DNA of 64,000 bases from Lujinxingia litoralis (GTDB taxonomy: Bacteria > Myxococcota_A > Bradymonadia > Bradymonadales > Bradymonadaceae), in the NCBI RefSeq assembly GCF_003260125.1, contig NZ_QHKO01000004.1, positions 350,780-414,779 on the forward strand, given 5' to 3'. Both the position numbers and the translations under genes were made by a program. This document shows positions 18,072-27,078 of the stretch, piece after piece (positions within the stretch are counted from its first letter, which is position 1; each line of letters begins with the position of its first letter). Below the pieces are notes generated by a model. That model was not told the DNA's origin and did no database searches. It saw only the letters and a program-made list of their open reading frames with translations.

Positions 18072-19556
18072 TCAGCGGGCCCGGCGCCGCGCCAGAAAGT
18101 CGCGAGCCGGGGCGAGTAGCGCGTCTTCGTCGACGTGCCTGCGATCTTCAATCACCAGCTCGCCGGCCACAATGGTGTGGCGTACCGCGCTGGCACTCAT
18201 ACTTAAAACCATGTGGTCCAACAAGGTCTGAGGCTCGGCCCCCCACAGCCCCGGGTCGCCGAGATCGAGCGCCACGAAGTCCGCAGGCTCGCCGGCCTCA
18301 ATGCAGCCGGAGAGCGCGCGGCCCAGGGCACGCCCGCCCCAGGTCGTCCCCATCGGCCAGAGCACCGCCGCGGTGCTCATCTGGGCCCCGGGCGCGTGCG
18401 CGGGGAGCACATTTCGCGCCTGCGCGCGCAGACGCTCGTGGTACTCCACCAGGCGTAGCTCTTCCCAGGGGTCGATCACCGTATGGCTGTCACTTCCCAG
18501 CGCCACCGGCACCGCGTCGGCAATCAGTCGCCGCGCGGGCAGAAAGCCATCGCCCAGATTGCGCTCGGTGGTCGGGCACGCGCACACCGTGGGGCGAGTC
18601 TCGGCCACAATGGCGTGTTCACGCTCGTTGAGGTGGGTGGCGTGGACAAGCGTCCAGCGCGCATCTAACCCGGCCCAGGCATGCAACGCCTCGACCGGTC
18701 CCATGCCATAGGCGCGCCGCGCGGCATCGATCTCAGCAGGCTGCTCGCACACATGGATATGGGTGACCAGATCACGCGACCGACAATGGTCGGCGATCGC
18801 CTCCACCCAGCTCCGATCGACCGCCCGAATACTATGCGGCGCCGCGCCCAGGCTGACCTTATCCACCTCTCCCCAACGCGCTTCCAGCGCGCTCAAACGC
18901 TCCAGGTAGGTCTGCACGTCGGGCTCAATGAAGCGACGCTGCCGCGGTGAGGCCGGCTGGCCGATATCGCCGCTGTGATAGGCCACGCGCAAGAGCGCGA
19001 TGCGGATGCCCACGGCCTGCGCTGCCTGAATCACCCGATGCGCGAGCTCATTGGGATCCTCATACGCCTGACCATCGGGGCGATGATGCACATAATGAAA
19101 CTCGCCGACCTGTGTGATGCCGGCGCGAGCCATCTCCCAAAAAGCCAGGCGGGCGGCAGCCTCCACTTCCTCCGCGCTCAAACTCAGCGCCAGCCCGTAC
19201 ATCGCCTCGCGCCAGGTCCAGAAGTTATCGTTGGGGCGCTCCGGGTCGCGTCGCTCCGCCGCCCCGCGCATCACCCGCTGAAACGCGTGGCTGTGCGCGT
19301 TGATCTGCCCGGGCACCAGCGCCACCTCCCCCAGGTCCACGCTGCGATAGCGCTCCGGCCGAGCCTCCAAGTCCCCGACCGCGATCACCTGCCCACCACG
19401 CACCCATACCGAGGCGCGCTCCTCCCATCCCCCGGCGCTCCACACGTAGCGCGCGCGGTACTCGGTCAGGTCCTGCTCAGGCCTTTGCTCTGCTGCACTG
19501 TGATTCATTTCATCCTCACCATCGCTCTTGCGGCCCCCACCTCGGGGCCTGCTCAT
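18072..19556 (-). CDS. hutF: Formimidoylglutamate deiminase
   Basis: A 494-residue amidohydrolase matching HutF, which converts N-formimidoyl-L-glutamate to N-formylglutamate and ammonia in histidine breakdown. Diagnostic segments are NAHSHAFQRVMRG, FWTWREAMYG, EFHYVHHRPDGQAYEDP, HIHVCEQPAEID, LVHATHLNERE and ALGSDSHTVIDPWEELR; they supply the metal ligands (HSH, His, His, Asp). Two starts are possible. The ATG at 19556 has an ideal AAGGAG six bases upstream. The internal ATG at 19508 has GAGG and gives the more usual length. No other hut genes are visible in this window, so it is either isolated or the pathway is scattered. Confidence 0.93.
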   Translation of the reverse strand: MSRPRGGGRKSDGEDEMNHSAAEQRPEQDLTEYRARYVWSAGGWEERASVWVRGGQVIAVGDLEARPERYRSVDLGEVALVPGQINAHSHAFQRVMRGAAERRDPERPNDNFWTWREAMYGLALSLSAEEVEAAARLAFWEMARAGITQVGEFHYVHHRPDGQAYEDPNELAHRVIQAAQAVGIRIALLRVAYHSGDIGQPASPRQRRFIEPDVQTYLERLSALEARWGEVDKVSLGAAPHSIRAVDRSWVEAIADHCRSRDLVTHIHVCEQPAEIDAARRAYGMGPVEALHAWAGLDARWTLVHATHLNEREHAIVAETRPTVCACPTTERNLGDGFLPARRLIADAVPVALGSDSHTVIDPWEELRLVEYHERLRAQARNVLPAHAPGAQMSTAAVLWPMGTTWGGRALGRALSGCIEAGEPADFVALDLGDPGLWGAEPQTLLDHMVLSMSASAVRHTIVAGELVIEDRRHVDEDALLAPARDFLARRRAR

Positions 19557-19717
19557 CGCTGGCTCCTTTTAGCATGCTCCCCGCCAGGCCGCGCAATCCG
19601 CGCCTGAATTCACCGGGAGTTCCTGAGCTCCTCTCTCTTCCGGACTTTGATCGCCCGGCCTCAAGCCCCCCACTCTCGGCGCACCGAGTGACCAGGACCT
19701 CTCCCCTGTAGAGCAAA

Positions 19718-19744
19718 AAACGCGGCCCCAACGGGGCCGCGTTT
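19718..19744 (-). terminator. Intrinsic terminator downstream of clpB
   Basis: A 12-bp perfect stem (19718-19729 and 19733-19744) with a three-base loop. Read on the minus strand it is followed by a T run from the A tract at 19715-19720. It lies about 95 bases past the clpB stop and before hutF. The interval between hutF and clpB (about 280 bases) otherwise shows nothing. Confidence 0.85.
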
Positions 19745-19839
19745 CTTTAGCGTTTGCGCTGCCTGAAGGCAGCGCAAAGGCCCTCGCGCTCCGGGAGGCT
19801 CCTCACAGGGCCTCTCCCCCCTTTCCAGAGCGCTGCGAG

Positions 19840-22446
19840 TCAATGCACCGAAGGCCGAGTCTCCGGCACGCCGCCGACCTCAAAGACCAGCTCGTCATCC
19901 TGCACCCGCACCGCGATGGTCTCTCCCGGCGCAAATCGCCCGGCAAGCAGCTCCCGAGCCAGGGCGTTTTGGACATCCTTTTGGATCACCCGCTTGAGCG
20001 GGCGCGCGCCGTAGACCGGATCAAAGCCCCGGTCCGCCAGCAGCGTCATCGCCCCTTCGCTCACACTGAGGCCAAAACCACGGTCTTCCAGCAAGCGACG
20101 CAGACGACCGAGTTGAATCTCCACAATGCGATCCATCTCCTTCCGCGTTAGCGAGAGGAAGAGGATGATGTCGTCGATGCGGTTGAGAAACTCCGGCTTA
20201 AACATCTCCCGCATCTCCTCCATCACCAGCGTTTCGGCCTGAGCAGGATCGCTCTGACCGAGGTCCTGGATGTGGTGGCTTCCCACGTTGGAGGTCATGA
20301 TGATGACGGTGTTGGTGAAGTCGACCGTGCGTCCCTTCCCATCGGTGAGACGCCCCTCATCCAGGATCTGCAGGAGGATGTTAAAGACGTCGGGGTGCGC
20401 CTTCTCAATCTCATCGAAGAGCACCACGGTGTAAGGCCGACGACGCACGTGCTCGGTCAGGTAGCCTCCCTCATCGTACCCCACATAACCGGGAGGCGCT
20501 CCGATCAGGCGAGCCACGGCGTGACGCTCCATGAACTCGCTCATGTCGAGACGCACCATGTTTTGCTCGTCATCGAAGAGGAAGGACGCCAGCGCACGCG
20601 CCAACTCGGTCTTACCCACGCCGGTCGGCCCCAGAAAGATAAACGAACCAATGGGGCGCTGCGGGTCCTGCAGACCGCTGCGCGCTCGCCGTACCGCGTC
20701 GCTGACCGCCTGCACCGCTTCATCCTGTCCGACCACCCGCTCGTGCAGGCGATCTTCCATGGTGAGCAGCTTACGCTGCTCGCTCTCCAGCATCTTCTGC
20801 ACCGGAATGCCGGTCCACCGGCTCACAATCTGCGCGACATCCTCATCGGTGACCTCTTCACGCAGGAAGCTCCCCGACTGCTGCAACCCTTGAAGCTCTT
20901 CGTGGGTGCTCTCCAGCTCCTTCTCGGTGGCGGGAATGGTGCCAAAGCGAATCTCCGCCGCTCGCCCCAGATCGCCACCGCGCTCGGCCTGCTCATACTC
21001 CACGCGCAAGTCTTCGAGGCGCTGTTTGAGATCGCGAGCTTTCTGAATGACATCCTTCTCGCGCATCCAGGTGGCCTTCATGCCGCTGGCCTTCTCGCGC
21101 AACTCGGCGATCTCACTCTCCACCTCTTCCAGACGCTGCTGGCTGGGGGCGTCGTCTTCGCGCTTAAGTGCCTGACGTTCGATCTCCATGGAGGTGATGC
21201 GACGCTCCAGACGATCGATCTCCTCGGGCAGGCTCTCCAGCTGCATTTTGACACCGGCGGCGGCCTCATCGACCAGGTCGATAGCCTTGTCGGGAAGAAA
21301 ACGATCGGTGACGTAGCGATGGCTCAGCTGCGCAGCGGCCACCAGGGCAGCATCCGAGATGCGAATGCCGTGATGCACCTCGTAGCGCTCTTTGAGACCG
21401 CGCAAAATGGTCACGCTGTCTTCGACCGTAGGCTCATCGACCTGAATGGGCTGGAAGCGACGCTCCAGAGCGGCATCCTTTTCGATGTACTTGCGATACT
21501 CCGAGATCGTGGTCGCGCCGATGCAGCGCAGCTCTCCGCGCGCCAACGCCGGCTTGAGCATATTGGAGGCATCCATCGAGCCCTCCGACGCGCCGGCGCC
21601 CACCAGGGTGTGGAGTTCATCGATAAAGAGCACAATCTCGCCGGCCGCCTGATCGATCTCCTGGAGCACGGCCTTGAGGCGATCTTCGAACTCCCCGCGG
21701 AACTTTGCACCGGCAATCAGCGAGCCCAGGTCCAGCGAGACCACCCGCTTGTTTTTGAGGCTCTCGGGCACATCGCCCGACGTGATGCGCTGAGCGATGC
21801 CCTCGGCGATTGCGGTCTTGCCGACGCCGGGCTCCCCGATGAGCACCGGGTTGTTTTTGGTGCGACGGCTCAAGACCTGCAGCGCGCGGCGGATCTCTTC
21901 ATCGCGGCCGATCACCGGGTCGAGCTTGCCGCTCTGGGCCATCGCGGTCAGATCGCGGGTGTACTTCTCCAGCGCCTGATACTTGTTCTCGGGGTTGACG
22001 TCGGTCACGCGCTGATTGCCGCGCACCTCGGTCATGGCAGCGAGCACCCGGTCGCGGGTCACCCCCACCGAGCGCAGCACCTGCCCGCCCTCATCTTTGG
22101 ACTCACTCAAGGCGAGCAAAAGGTGCTCGGTGGAGACGTACTCATCGCGTAGCCCGTCGGCTTCTTTCTGAGCCAGACGAAGCACCTCGGCAAAGGCGTT
22201 GGAGACCGATGGCGAAGCCCCCTCAACCCGGGGCATCCGACCGAGCGCGTCTTTGACGGAACGACGCAGACGGTCACCGCTGGCACCGAGCTTATTGATG
22301 ATTGGCGAAACGATGCCCTCATCCTGCTCCAGCAGGGCATCGAGCAGGTGAATGGTACGCACCTCGGGGTGCTGCGCCTCGGCAGCACGGTCCTGGGCTT
22401 CGGAGAGGGCCTCGCGCGACTTGATGGTGAACTTCTCAATACGCAT
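19840..22446 (-). CDS. clpB: ATP-dependent disaggregase ClpB
   Basis: An 868-residue Hsp100 chaperone that works with DnaK to pull apart protein aggregates in the cytoplasm. It has the N-terminal Clp repeat domain, first AAA module with Walker [16 protein letters not shown] and Walker [12 protein letters not shown], then the coiled-coil middle domain, then second AAA module with [14 protein letters not shown]. Pore motif EYRKYIEKD is present. The frame extends 26 codons further upstream, but ATG at 22446 begins the canonical [14 protein letters not shown], has GGAG eight bases upstream and gives the usual family length. It is followed by an intrinsic terminator. A palindrome upstream could be its operator. 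Confidence 0.97.
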   Translation of the reverse strand: MRIEKFTIKSREALSEAQDRAAEAQHPEVRTIHLLDALLEQDEGIVSPIINKLGASGDRLRRSVKDALGRMPRVEGASPSVSNAFAEVLRLAQKEADGLRDEYVSTEHLLLALSESKDEGGQVLRSVGVTRDRVLAAMTEVRGNQRVTDVNPENKYQALEKYTRDLTAMAQSGKLDPVIGRDEEIRRALQVLSRRTKNNPVLIGEPGVGKTAIAEGIAQRITSGDVPESLKNKRVVSLDLGSLIAGAKFRGEFEDRLKAVLQEIDQAAGEIVLFIDELHTLVGAGASEGSMDASNMLKPALARGELRCIGATTISEYRKYIEKDAALERRFQPIQVDEPTVEDSVTILRGLKERYEVHHGIRISDAALVAAAQLSHRYVTDRFLPDKAIDLVDEAAAGVKMQLESLPEEIDRLERRITSMEIERQALKREDDAPSQQRLEEVESEIAELREKASGMKATWMREKDVIQKARDLKQRLEDLRVEYEQAERGGDLGRAAEIRFGTIPATEKELESTHEELQGLQQSGSFLREEVTDEDVAQIVSRWTGIPVQKMLESEQRKLLTMEDRLHERVVGQDEAVQAVSDAVRRARSGLQDPQRPIGSFIFLGPTGVGKTELARALASFLFDDEQNMVRLDMSEFMERHAVARLIGAPPGYVGYDEGGYLTEHVRRRPYTVVLFDEIEKAHPDVFNILLQILDEGRLTDGKGRTVDFTNTVIIMTSNVGSHHIQDLGQSDPAQAETLVMEEMREMFKPEFLNRIDDIILFLSLTRKEMDRIVEIQLGRLRRLLEDRGFGLSVSEGAMTLLADRGFDPVYGARPLKRVIQKDVQNALARELLAGRFAPGETIAVRVQDDELVFEVGGVPETRPSVH

Positions 22447-22513
22447 CGCTTCACTCCATCGTAGATCACCGCCCTGGCGGGAAGTCAGGTTGCGAGCGCA
22501 GGAGCGCGCGCCA

Positions 22514-22529
22514 GGCTTGCACACAAGCC
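22514..22529. promoter_or_regulatory. Palindrome upstream of clpB, possible operator
   Basis: GGCTTG-CACA-CAAGCC is a perfect 6-bp inverted repeat with a four-base spacer, about 70 bases before the clpB start. It is not the CIRCE heat-shock operator. It may bind another regulator or be chance. Confidence 0.3.
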
Positions 22530-22674
22530 CACCTCTTCTTCACCCCCTATGAGGCGACGGTCCATCTTCTGTGGCAATTGTCTGGGTCAAGGCCCCCGGC
22601 CTGCAAAGCGGCCGGGAGTCCTGCGGTCGAGTGCCAACCTAGGCACCCCTGAACGAGCGTCAAGCAATTGGCCC

Positions 22675-24705
22675 TTAGCGGCCCTCGGCCTCGGGCTCCA
22701 GCACCGTCAACACCTCCTGCAAGGCCGCCTCCCAGTGCGGCAGGATCTGGCCGCTGACGCCGTTGGTCTCTTCATAATGGGAGCCCGGCGCGCGGGTGGT
22801 TCCGGTGGGCCCTTCAAAGTCGTACTCCGGCACCATGTACCCCACAAAATCGCCGCCCAGACCGATGAAAAAGGGCAGACGCTCCTGGCCAACCCACTCA
22901 TAGATATAGGGGCCTTCGGGAGCCTGCTCAAAGTCCGGCGGGTTCTCCTGGTCGGCGCGCACCACACAGGGATGGCTCCCCGAGGTGCCCTCCGCAGGGG
23001 GCATCCCGTCGGGACCACAGGCCAGCTCGGCGCGCCTCCCTTCCACATCGCCAATCACCGGATCCCACACCGCATAGCGACCCGGGTAGCCGCCCACCAG
23101 GCTCTCGGGAAAGACCTCCCCAGGGGCCGTGAAAAAGACGATTGAGCCCAGGGCCACAGCGCTTGTCTCGCTGAGAATCTGCGGCGCCTGCGGATAGAAC
23201 TGCGTCGGACTCAATAGCGCTGTGTTGTAGATGTCCCGCTCCAGGATCCTGGCGGCAAAGGCCGCCAGCTGGAAGAGCGTGTTTTCAATCGGCGTGAGAA
23301 ACTCCACGGTCCGAAACGCCAGCCTCGGAGCCGCGATCTCCTCCAGCGCATCGCCGTGATGCGCCCGGAGCACATGCGCGGCCAGCTGCTGGCCCACCGC
23401 ATCGGCGGCGGCAAAGGTGTGACGCTGCTCATCCTCAAAGGACTCGTCAGCGTAGTTTTTGGCGCCGCCTCGCCCCGGGTTGATCAGCCCGCCGACGGCC
23501 CCGGCAAAAAAGGCGGTGACCCCGCCCAGGCCGGCAAGCGCCGGCTTAAGCTCCTGCCCCTCGCCATCGAGCACCGCCGCTAACCCCTGCTCCACGTAGT
23601 GGCGCACAAAATGAGGATAGTCCGCGGTAATGAGCTGATTCTCCGACCAGAGCACCTCGGGGTGATTCCCGAAGCTGATCAGGGTGGCGATGGTGTCGCC
23701 GCTATCCCGGGAGCTCAGGCGAACCACCGGCAGATTATCGTCAAAAATATAGGGCGGACGGCTGTCACTGATGGCCAGGCCATCCACCCCGGTCTGGAGT
23801 ACCGCCGCCTGAACGCGCGCCGGCTTAAGCTCGGCCACCGCCTGCTCCAGCCCGACCACGGTCTGGGCGATGATGCGCTCGATAAAGGCCTCCGATCGCC
23901 CGCTGCGGGTGGGAATCGGCGAGCCGGGACCCCACTGCCCGGCGGTATCGGGAGCCTCGTGGTTGTGGGTGGAGGCCACGATCAGATGATCGATCTGAAG
24001 CGCCTCCGGGATGCGCGCGCGGATGGCCTCAATGTCGGTATGAAAGAATCCCACCACGTCCAGCGCCACAAACGCCACGGTGGTCTGATCCTGACGCAAC
24101 ACCACAACCTGACTCTTCAGATCATCGTGGGCATACCGGGAGACGCAGCACTCCGGCTGTGCACAACCGATGCGCTCCTCGGGGCAGTACATCGCCGCTC
24201 GCCCCGGCGAAAATCCGGCGAGCCACATGGCCTGGTCTTGCCAGCCCGGATCTTCTGCGCCGGGCGCTGGCGGCGCTTTGAAAAACTCCGGCGTGATGAC
24301 CATGCTCGCCGCGCCGGCCAGAAGTTCCTCGCCAGGGCCCGGCTCACACCCCGGGGCCCCGGGGCACGCGCGGGCCGCAGCCGGCTCAAAGATGCAGACC
24401 CGGGGGCGCCCCTCTTCGATCAGCTCGCAGCTCTCCTCGGGGCGACACTCCTCATCCCGGGTGCAACGTCGGTCCATGTTGGAGACGCACTGGCAATTCA
24501 CCACGCGCTGAGAATCATCGCATTGCGGCAGCGCCTGACAGGCCGGCGGCTCCAGCGCGTCGGCATCGGCGCCGACGTCGCCCGGCGCATCTTCGGAGAC
24601 ATCAGATGCCCCCACATCCTCGGCGGCCGGACCGGCACTGCATCCCCACACCACACATATCGCCCACACCCACACCCAGCCCAAACGCCTGTGCACGCGC
24701 ACCAT
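22675..24705 (-). CDS. Neutral-ceramidase-like lipoprotein
   Basis: A 676-residue exported protein related to neutral/alkaline ceramidase N-terminal domains. The signal peptide ends in a lipobox-like VVWGC. A Cys- and Asp-rich linker follows, containing CVSNMDRRCTRDEECRPEE, a disulfide-type spacing. The catalytic domain starts near AGAASMVITPE. VALDVVGFF, STHNHEAPDT (zinc ligands), SDSRPP at the place of the nucleophile motif and FGNHPEVLW match the family. Ceramidases hydrolyse the amide of ceramides; the substrate here is unknown and could be another lipid amide. The ATG at 24705 has a strong GGAGGTGGTG site; the longer frame upstream has none. Confidence 0.82.
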   Translation of the reverse strand: MVRVHRRLGWVWVWAICVVWGCSAGPAAEDVGASDVSEDAPGDVGADADALEPPACQALPQCDDSQRVVNCQCVSNMDRRCTRDEECRPEESCELIEEGRPRVCIFEPAAARACPGAPGCEPGPGEELLAGAASMVITPEFFKAPPAPGAEDPGWQDQAMWLAGFSPGRAAMYCPEERIGCAQPECCVSRYAHDDLKSQVVVLRQDQTTVAFVALDVVGFFHTDIEAIRARIPEALQIDHLIVASTHNHEAPDTAGQWGPGSPIPTRSGRSEAFIERIIAQTVVGLEQAVAELKPARVQAAVLQTGVDGLAISDSRPPYIFDDNLPVVRLSSRDSGDTIATLISFGNHPEVLWSENQLITADYPHFVRHYVEQGLAAVLDGEGQELKPALAGLGGVTAFFAGAVGGLINPGRGGAKNYADESFEDEQRHTFAAADAVGQQLAAHVLRAHHGDALEEIAAPRLAFRTVEFLTPIENTLFQLAAFAARILERDIYNTALLSPTQFYPQAPQILSETSAVALGSIVFFTAPGEVFPESLVGGYPGRYAVWDPVIGDVEGRRAELACGPDGMPPAEGTSGSHPCVVRADQENPPDFEQAPEGPYIYEWVGQERLPFFIGLGGDFVGYMVPEYDFEGPTGTTRAPGSHYEETNGVSGQILPHWEAALQEVLTVLEPEAEGR

Positions 24706-24799
24706 CACCACCTCCACGGGTTGACCACCATACGATGCGCCTACGATAACACTCCGGCGAAGTGCACCGCCACCACCTCTGACCCTCACCGGAAGCTGT

Positions 24800-25279
24800 A
24801 TGATGCGTTCCCTTCTCAAACGCGCCCGGGGCGCGCTCACCCAACGCATGGACCTGGTACTCAACCTCTACCCGCCCTACCTGGGGGCGGGCGTCCGCGT
24901 GCGACACATCTCCGACGACTACCGCCACATCTGCGTGGAAATGCCACTGAAGCTGAGCAATCAGAACTACGTGGGCACCCACTTCGGCGGCTCGCTCTAC
25001 TCGATGGTCGACCCCTTTTATATGTTGATGTTCCTAAAGAATCTGGGCCCCGAGGTCGTGGTCTGGGACAAGGCGGCCAGCATCCGCTTTAAACGTCCGG
25101 GGCGCGGCCGGGTGCGCGCGGAGTTTCGACTCGACCAGGACGATATCGACGCCGTCTGGGAGGCGCTGGCGCAGCAACGGGTCTACGAGCCGGTCTTTGA
25201 GGTGGAGATTTTCGACGATGAGGGCCAGGTCGTGGCCCAGGTCCAGAAGACCCTCTACATCCGTAAAAAAGAGCGCTGA
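24800..25279 (+). CDS. DUF4442 hotdog-fold thioesterase-like protein
   Basis: A 159-residue protein of the DUF4442 family, a hotdog fold related to acyl-CoA thioesterases. Typical segments are YPPYLGAGVRVRHISDDYR, MPLKLSNQNYVGTHFGGSL with the family's Asn-His-Gly core, and DPFYMLMFLKNLG. The likely role is hydrolysis or binding of acyl thioesters in the cytoplasm; no substrate can be named. GGAAG precedes the ATG. It is transcribed divergently from the ceramidase-like gene and ends before a strong terminator. Confidence 0.88.
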   Translation: MMRSLLKRARGALTQRMDLVLNLYPPYLGAGVRVRHISDDYRHICVEMPLKLSNQNYVGTHFGGSLYSMVDPFYMLMFLKNLGPEVVVWDKAASIRFKRPGRGRVRAEFRLDQDDIDAVWEALAQQRVYEPVFEVEIFDDEGQVVAQVQKTLYIRKKER

Positions 25280-25301
25280 GCGCCACCAACCCCGCCGCCA
25301 T

Positions 25302-25341
25302 AAAAAGCCCCGGCCGAGCTTTTGCTCGGCCGGGGCTTTTT
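25302..25341. terminator. Bidirectional intrinsic terminator
   Basis: An 18-bp perfect stem (25302-25319 and 25324-25341) with a TTTT loop, A tract on the left and T tract on the right. It serves the DUF4442 gene and the convergent MATE gene. Confidence 0.93.
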
Positions 25342-25383
25342 TGCATCACCGCAAGCGCCTCACCCCCTATCACGCCCGCACCT

Positions 25384-26766
25384 TCAGGCCGCCTCAGCGC
25401 TGCGGGGCTCTCGGCGCTCCGCGGGCCGCAACAGCGCCTGCTTCCAGCCCTCGCGCCAAAAGCGCAGGGCCAGCACGATCGAGAGCATCAACATCTCCAC
25501 GACCATCCCCATCCAGGCGCCCACCGCCCCCCAGTCCAGCACATAACCAAAGAGGTAGGCGAAGGGCACCAGCATGAACCACGCCCCGGCAATACCCGCC
25601 AGCATGGTGAAGCGCGTGTCGCCGGTCCCGTTGAGCGTGCCGGCGGTCACGATCACCGTGGCGTCGAAGAGCTGGAAGACCGCCGCCACCATCAAGAGCT
25701 TACCGGCCAGCGCCACCGTGGCCATATCGCTGGTGAACACCCCGGCGATCGAGTCGTGGAAGAGCCAGAAGCTCAACCCGAAGAGCCCCATCAAGAGCCA
25801 GGTCAGCGCCAGCGCCGCCTTATACGAGGTGGCCACCTCGGAGTAGGCCCGCGCGCCCACGTGCTGTCCGGCCAGAATCGTCGCCGCCTGGCCGATGCCC
25901 TTGCCCGGCAGGAAACTCACGCTGACGACCTTGAGCGCGATCTGATGCGCGGCCAACTCCACGGTGCCCATCCGCGCCAGCAGCGCGGTGAAGAGGGTAA
26001 AAGCGCCGATACCCAGCACATAATGCACCCCCATCGGCAGTCCCAACCGGGCGATCGAGCGCACGACTTCGGCGGGCACCCGGCGCACCAGACCACTCTT
26101 GCTCACAAAGTGCGCCAGCACCGCCACCAACCCGATGCCCTGCGCGATGACCGTGGCGATCGCCGCCCCTTCAATCCCCATCGCCGGAATCGGGCCCACC
26201 CCGAAGATCAAGATCGGGTCGAGGACCACGTTGACCACGTTGGCGGCGATGTTGATCTTCATCGGCGTGCGCGTATCTCCCACCCCCTGATAGTAGTTGC
26301 TCAACGCCAACATGACGTACCAGAGTCCGGCGCCCAACGCCCGAATCCCGAAGTACTCGCGTGCCATCGCCTGAACGTGGGCCTCGCCGCCGAGCGCCTG
26401 GAAGATCCACACGTCGAGCAGGCTCAGGCCGACCACCAGCAAGCCAAAGGGGATGGCCAGGAGCACCCCGGCCGACGCGCTCTGCAGCGCGCGCTCCTTG
26501 AGGTTGGCCCCGGTGGCCTGACTGGCCACCACGCTCACCCCCTGGAGCGTCCCCATAAAGAAGCCGTTGATCAGCATCGTGGCCGTCGTCGCCAGCCCCA
26601 CAGCAGCGAGTTCGGCGGTCCCCAGCCAGCCGACAAAGAGGGTGTCGGCCAGCTCCATCGCGGTAAATGAGAGCATGCTCACCACGATCGGCCACGACAA
26701 TCCGGCGACCTTCGGGATGCGCGCTGCGATGTTTTTTCGACCCTCTTGCATACGTTGGCGGGTCAT
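25384..26766 (-). CDS. MATE-family multidrug/toxin efflux transporter
   Basis: A 460-residue polytopic inner-membrane protein with about 12 hydrophobic helices in two similar halves, as in NorM/DinF-type exporters, which extrude cationic drugs in exchange for sodium or protons. Typical segments are SWPIVVSMLSFTAMELADTLFVGWLG in pieces across helix 1, ASQATGANL, YYQGVGDTRTPM and NGTGDTRFTM. GAGGT lies six to ten bases upstream of the ATG. The substrate cannot be read from the sequence. It is preceded by a 312-base gene-free region with two hairpins. Confidence 0.93.
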   Translation of the reverse strand: MTRQRMQEGRKNIAARIPKVAGLSWPIVVSMLSFTAMELADTLFVGWLGTAELAAVGLATTATMLINGFFMGTLQGVSVVASQATGANLKERALQSASAGVLLAIPFGLLVVGLSLLDVWIFQALGGEAHVQAMAREYFGIRALGAGLWYVMLALSNYYQGVGDTRTPMKINIAANVVNVVLDPILIFGVGPIPAMGIEGAAIATVIAQGIGLVAVLAHFVSKSGLVRRVPAEVVRSIARLGLPMGVHYVLGIGAFTLFTALLARMGTVELAAHQIALKVVSVSFLPGKGIGQAATILAGQHVGARAYSEVATSYKAALALTWLLMGLFGLSFWLFHDSIAGVFTSDMATVALAGKLLMVAAVFQLFDATVIVTAGTLNGTGDTRFTMLAGIAGAWFMLVPFAYLFGYVLDWGAVGAWMGMVVEMLMLSIVLALRFWREGWKQALLRPAERREPRSAEAA

Positions 26767-27078
26767 CTCTTACCTCGTCTGAGCCAAAGAACTCCTGCGA
26801 CCTGCCAAGAAATCAAAAGGCCGCAGGAAGGGATTCCTGCGGCACTGAAAAATTACAATATTTCTGTAATCCTACACCTTCTGCTCCGCAGGGGACGCGG
26901 CACAAAAGCCGCCTGTCCGGACGCCGGTCTGCCCCGTCCGGGGGCACTCAGCGTTATGAAACATGAAAAAGGACATGGACATCCTACCAGGAAGGAACGG
27001 AAGCGAGGGAGTACAGGGTCTGGGCCACCCCATCATGGGGTGGCGAGTCCAGGGTTCAATCAGAATCCGTGGGGCAAG
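26767..27078. other. Gene-free interval with hairpins upstream of the MATE gene
   Basis: No convincing gene. It holds a 10-bp hairpin (26820-26829 with 26834-26843), a smaller AT-rich inverted repeat ATTACA/TGTAAT (26852-26870) and an 8-bp hairpin (27024-27031 with 27037-27044). The first two lie where the MATE leader or promoter would be and could regulate it. The third lies just past the stop of the downstream glutamate-synthase-like gene and could be a weak terminator without a T run. Confidence 0.4.

Noticed and set aside
20272..22152. A 626-codon open frame on the plus strand opposite clpB
   Set aside because: It lies entirely inside clpB on the other strand. Long antisense frames are common in high-G+C DNA, and its protein lacks any domain-like pattern.
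22595..22616. Hairpin between the ceramidase-like gene and clpB as a terminator
   Set aside because: The stem is good but has a bulge and no T run on the minus strand, so I could not call it a terminator. It may still be a weak one.
22447..22674. CIRCE or sigma-32 heat-shock element upstream of clpB
   Set aside because: I searched for TTAGCACTC-N9-GAGTGCTAA and a CTTGAAA/CCCCAT pair and found neither; only an unrelated palindrome at 22514 is present.
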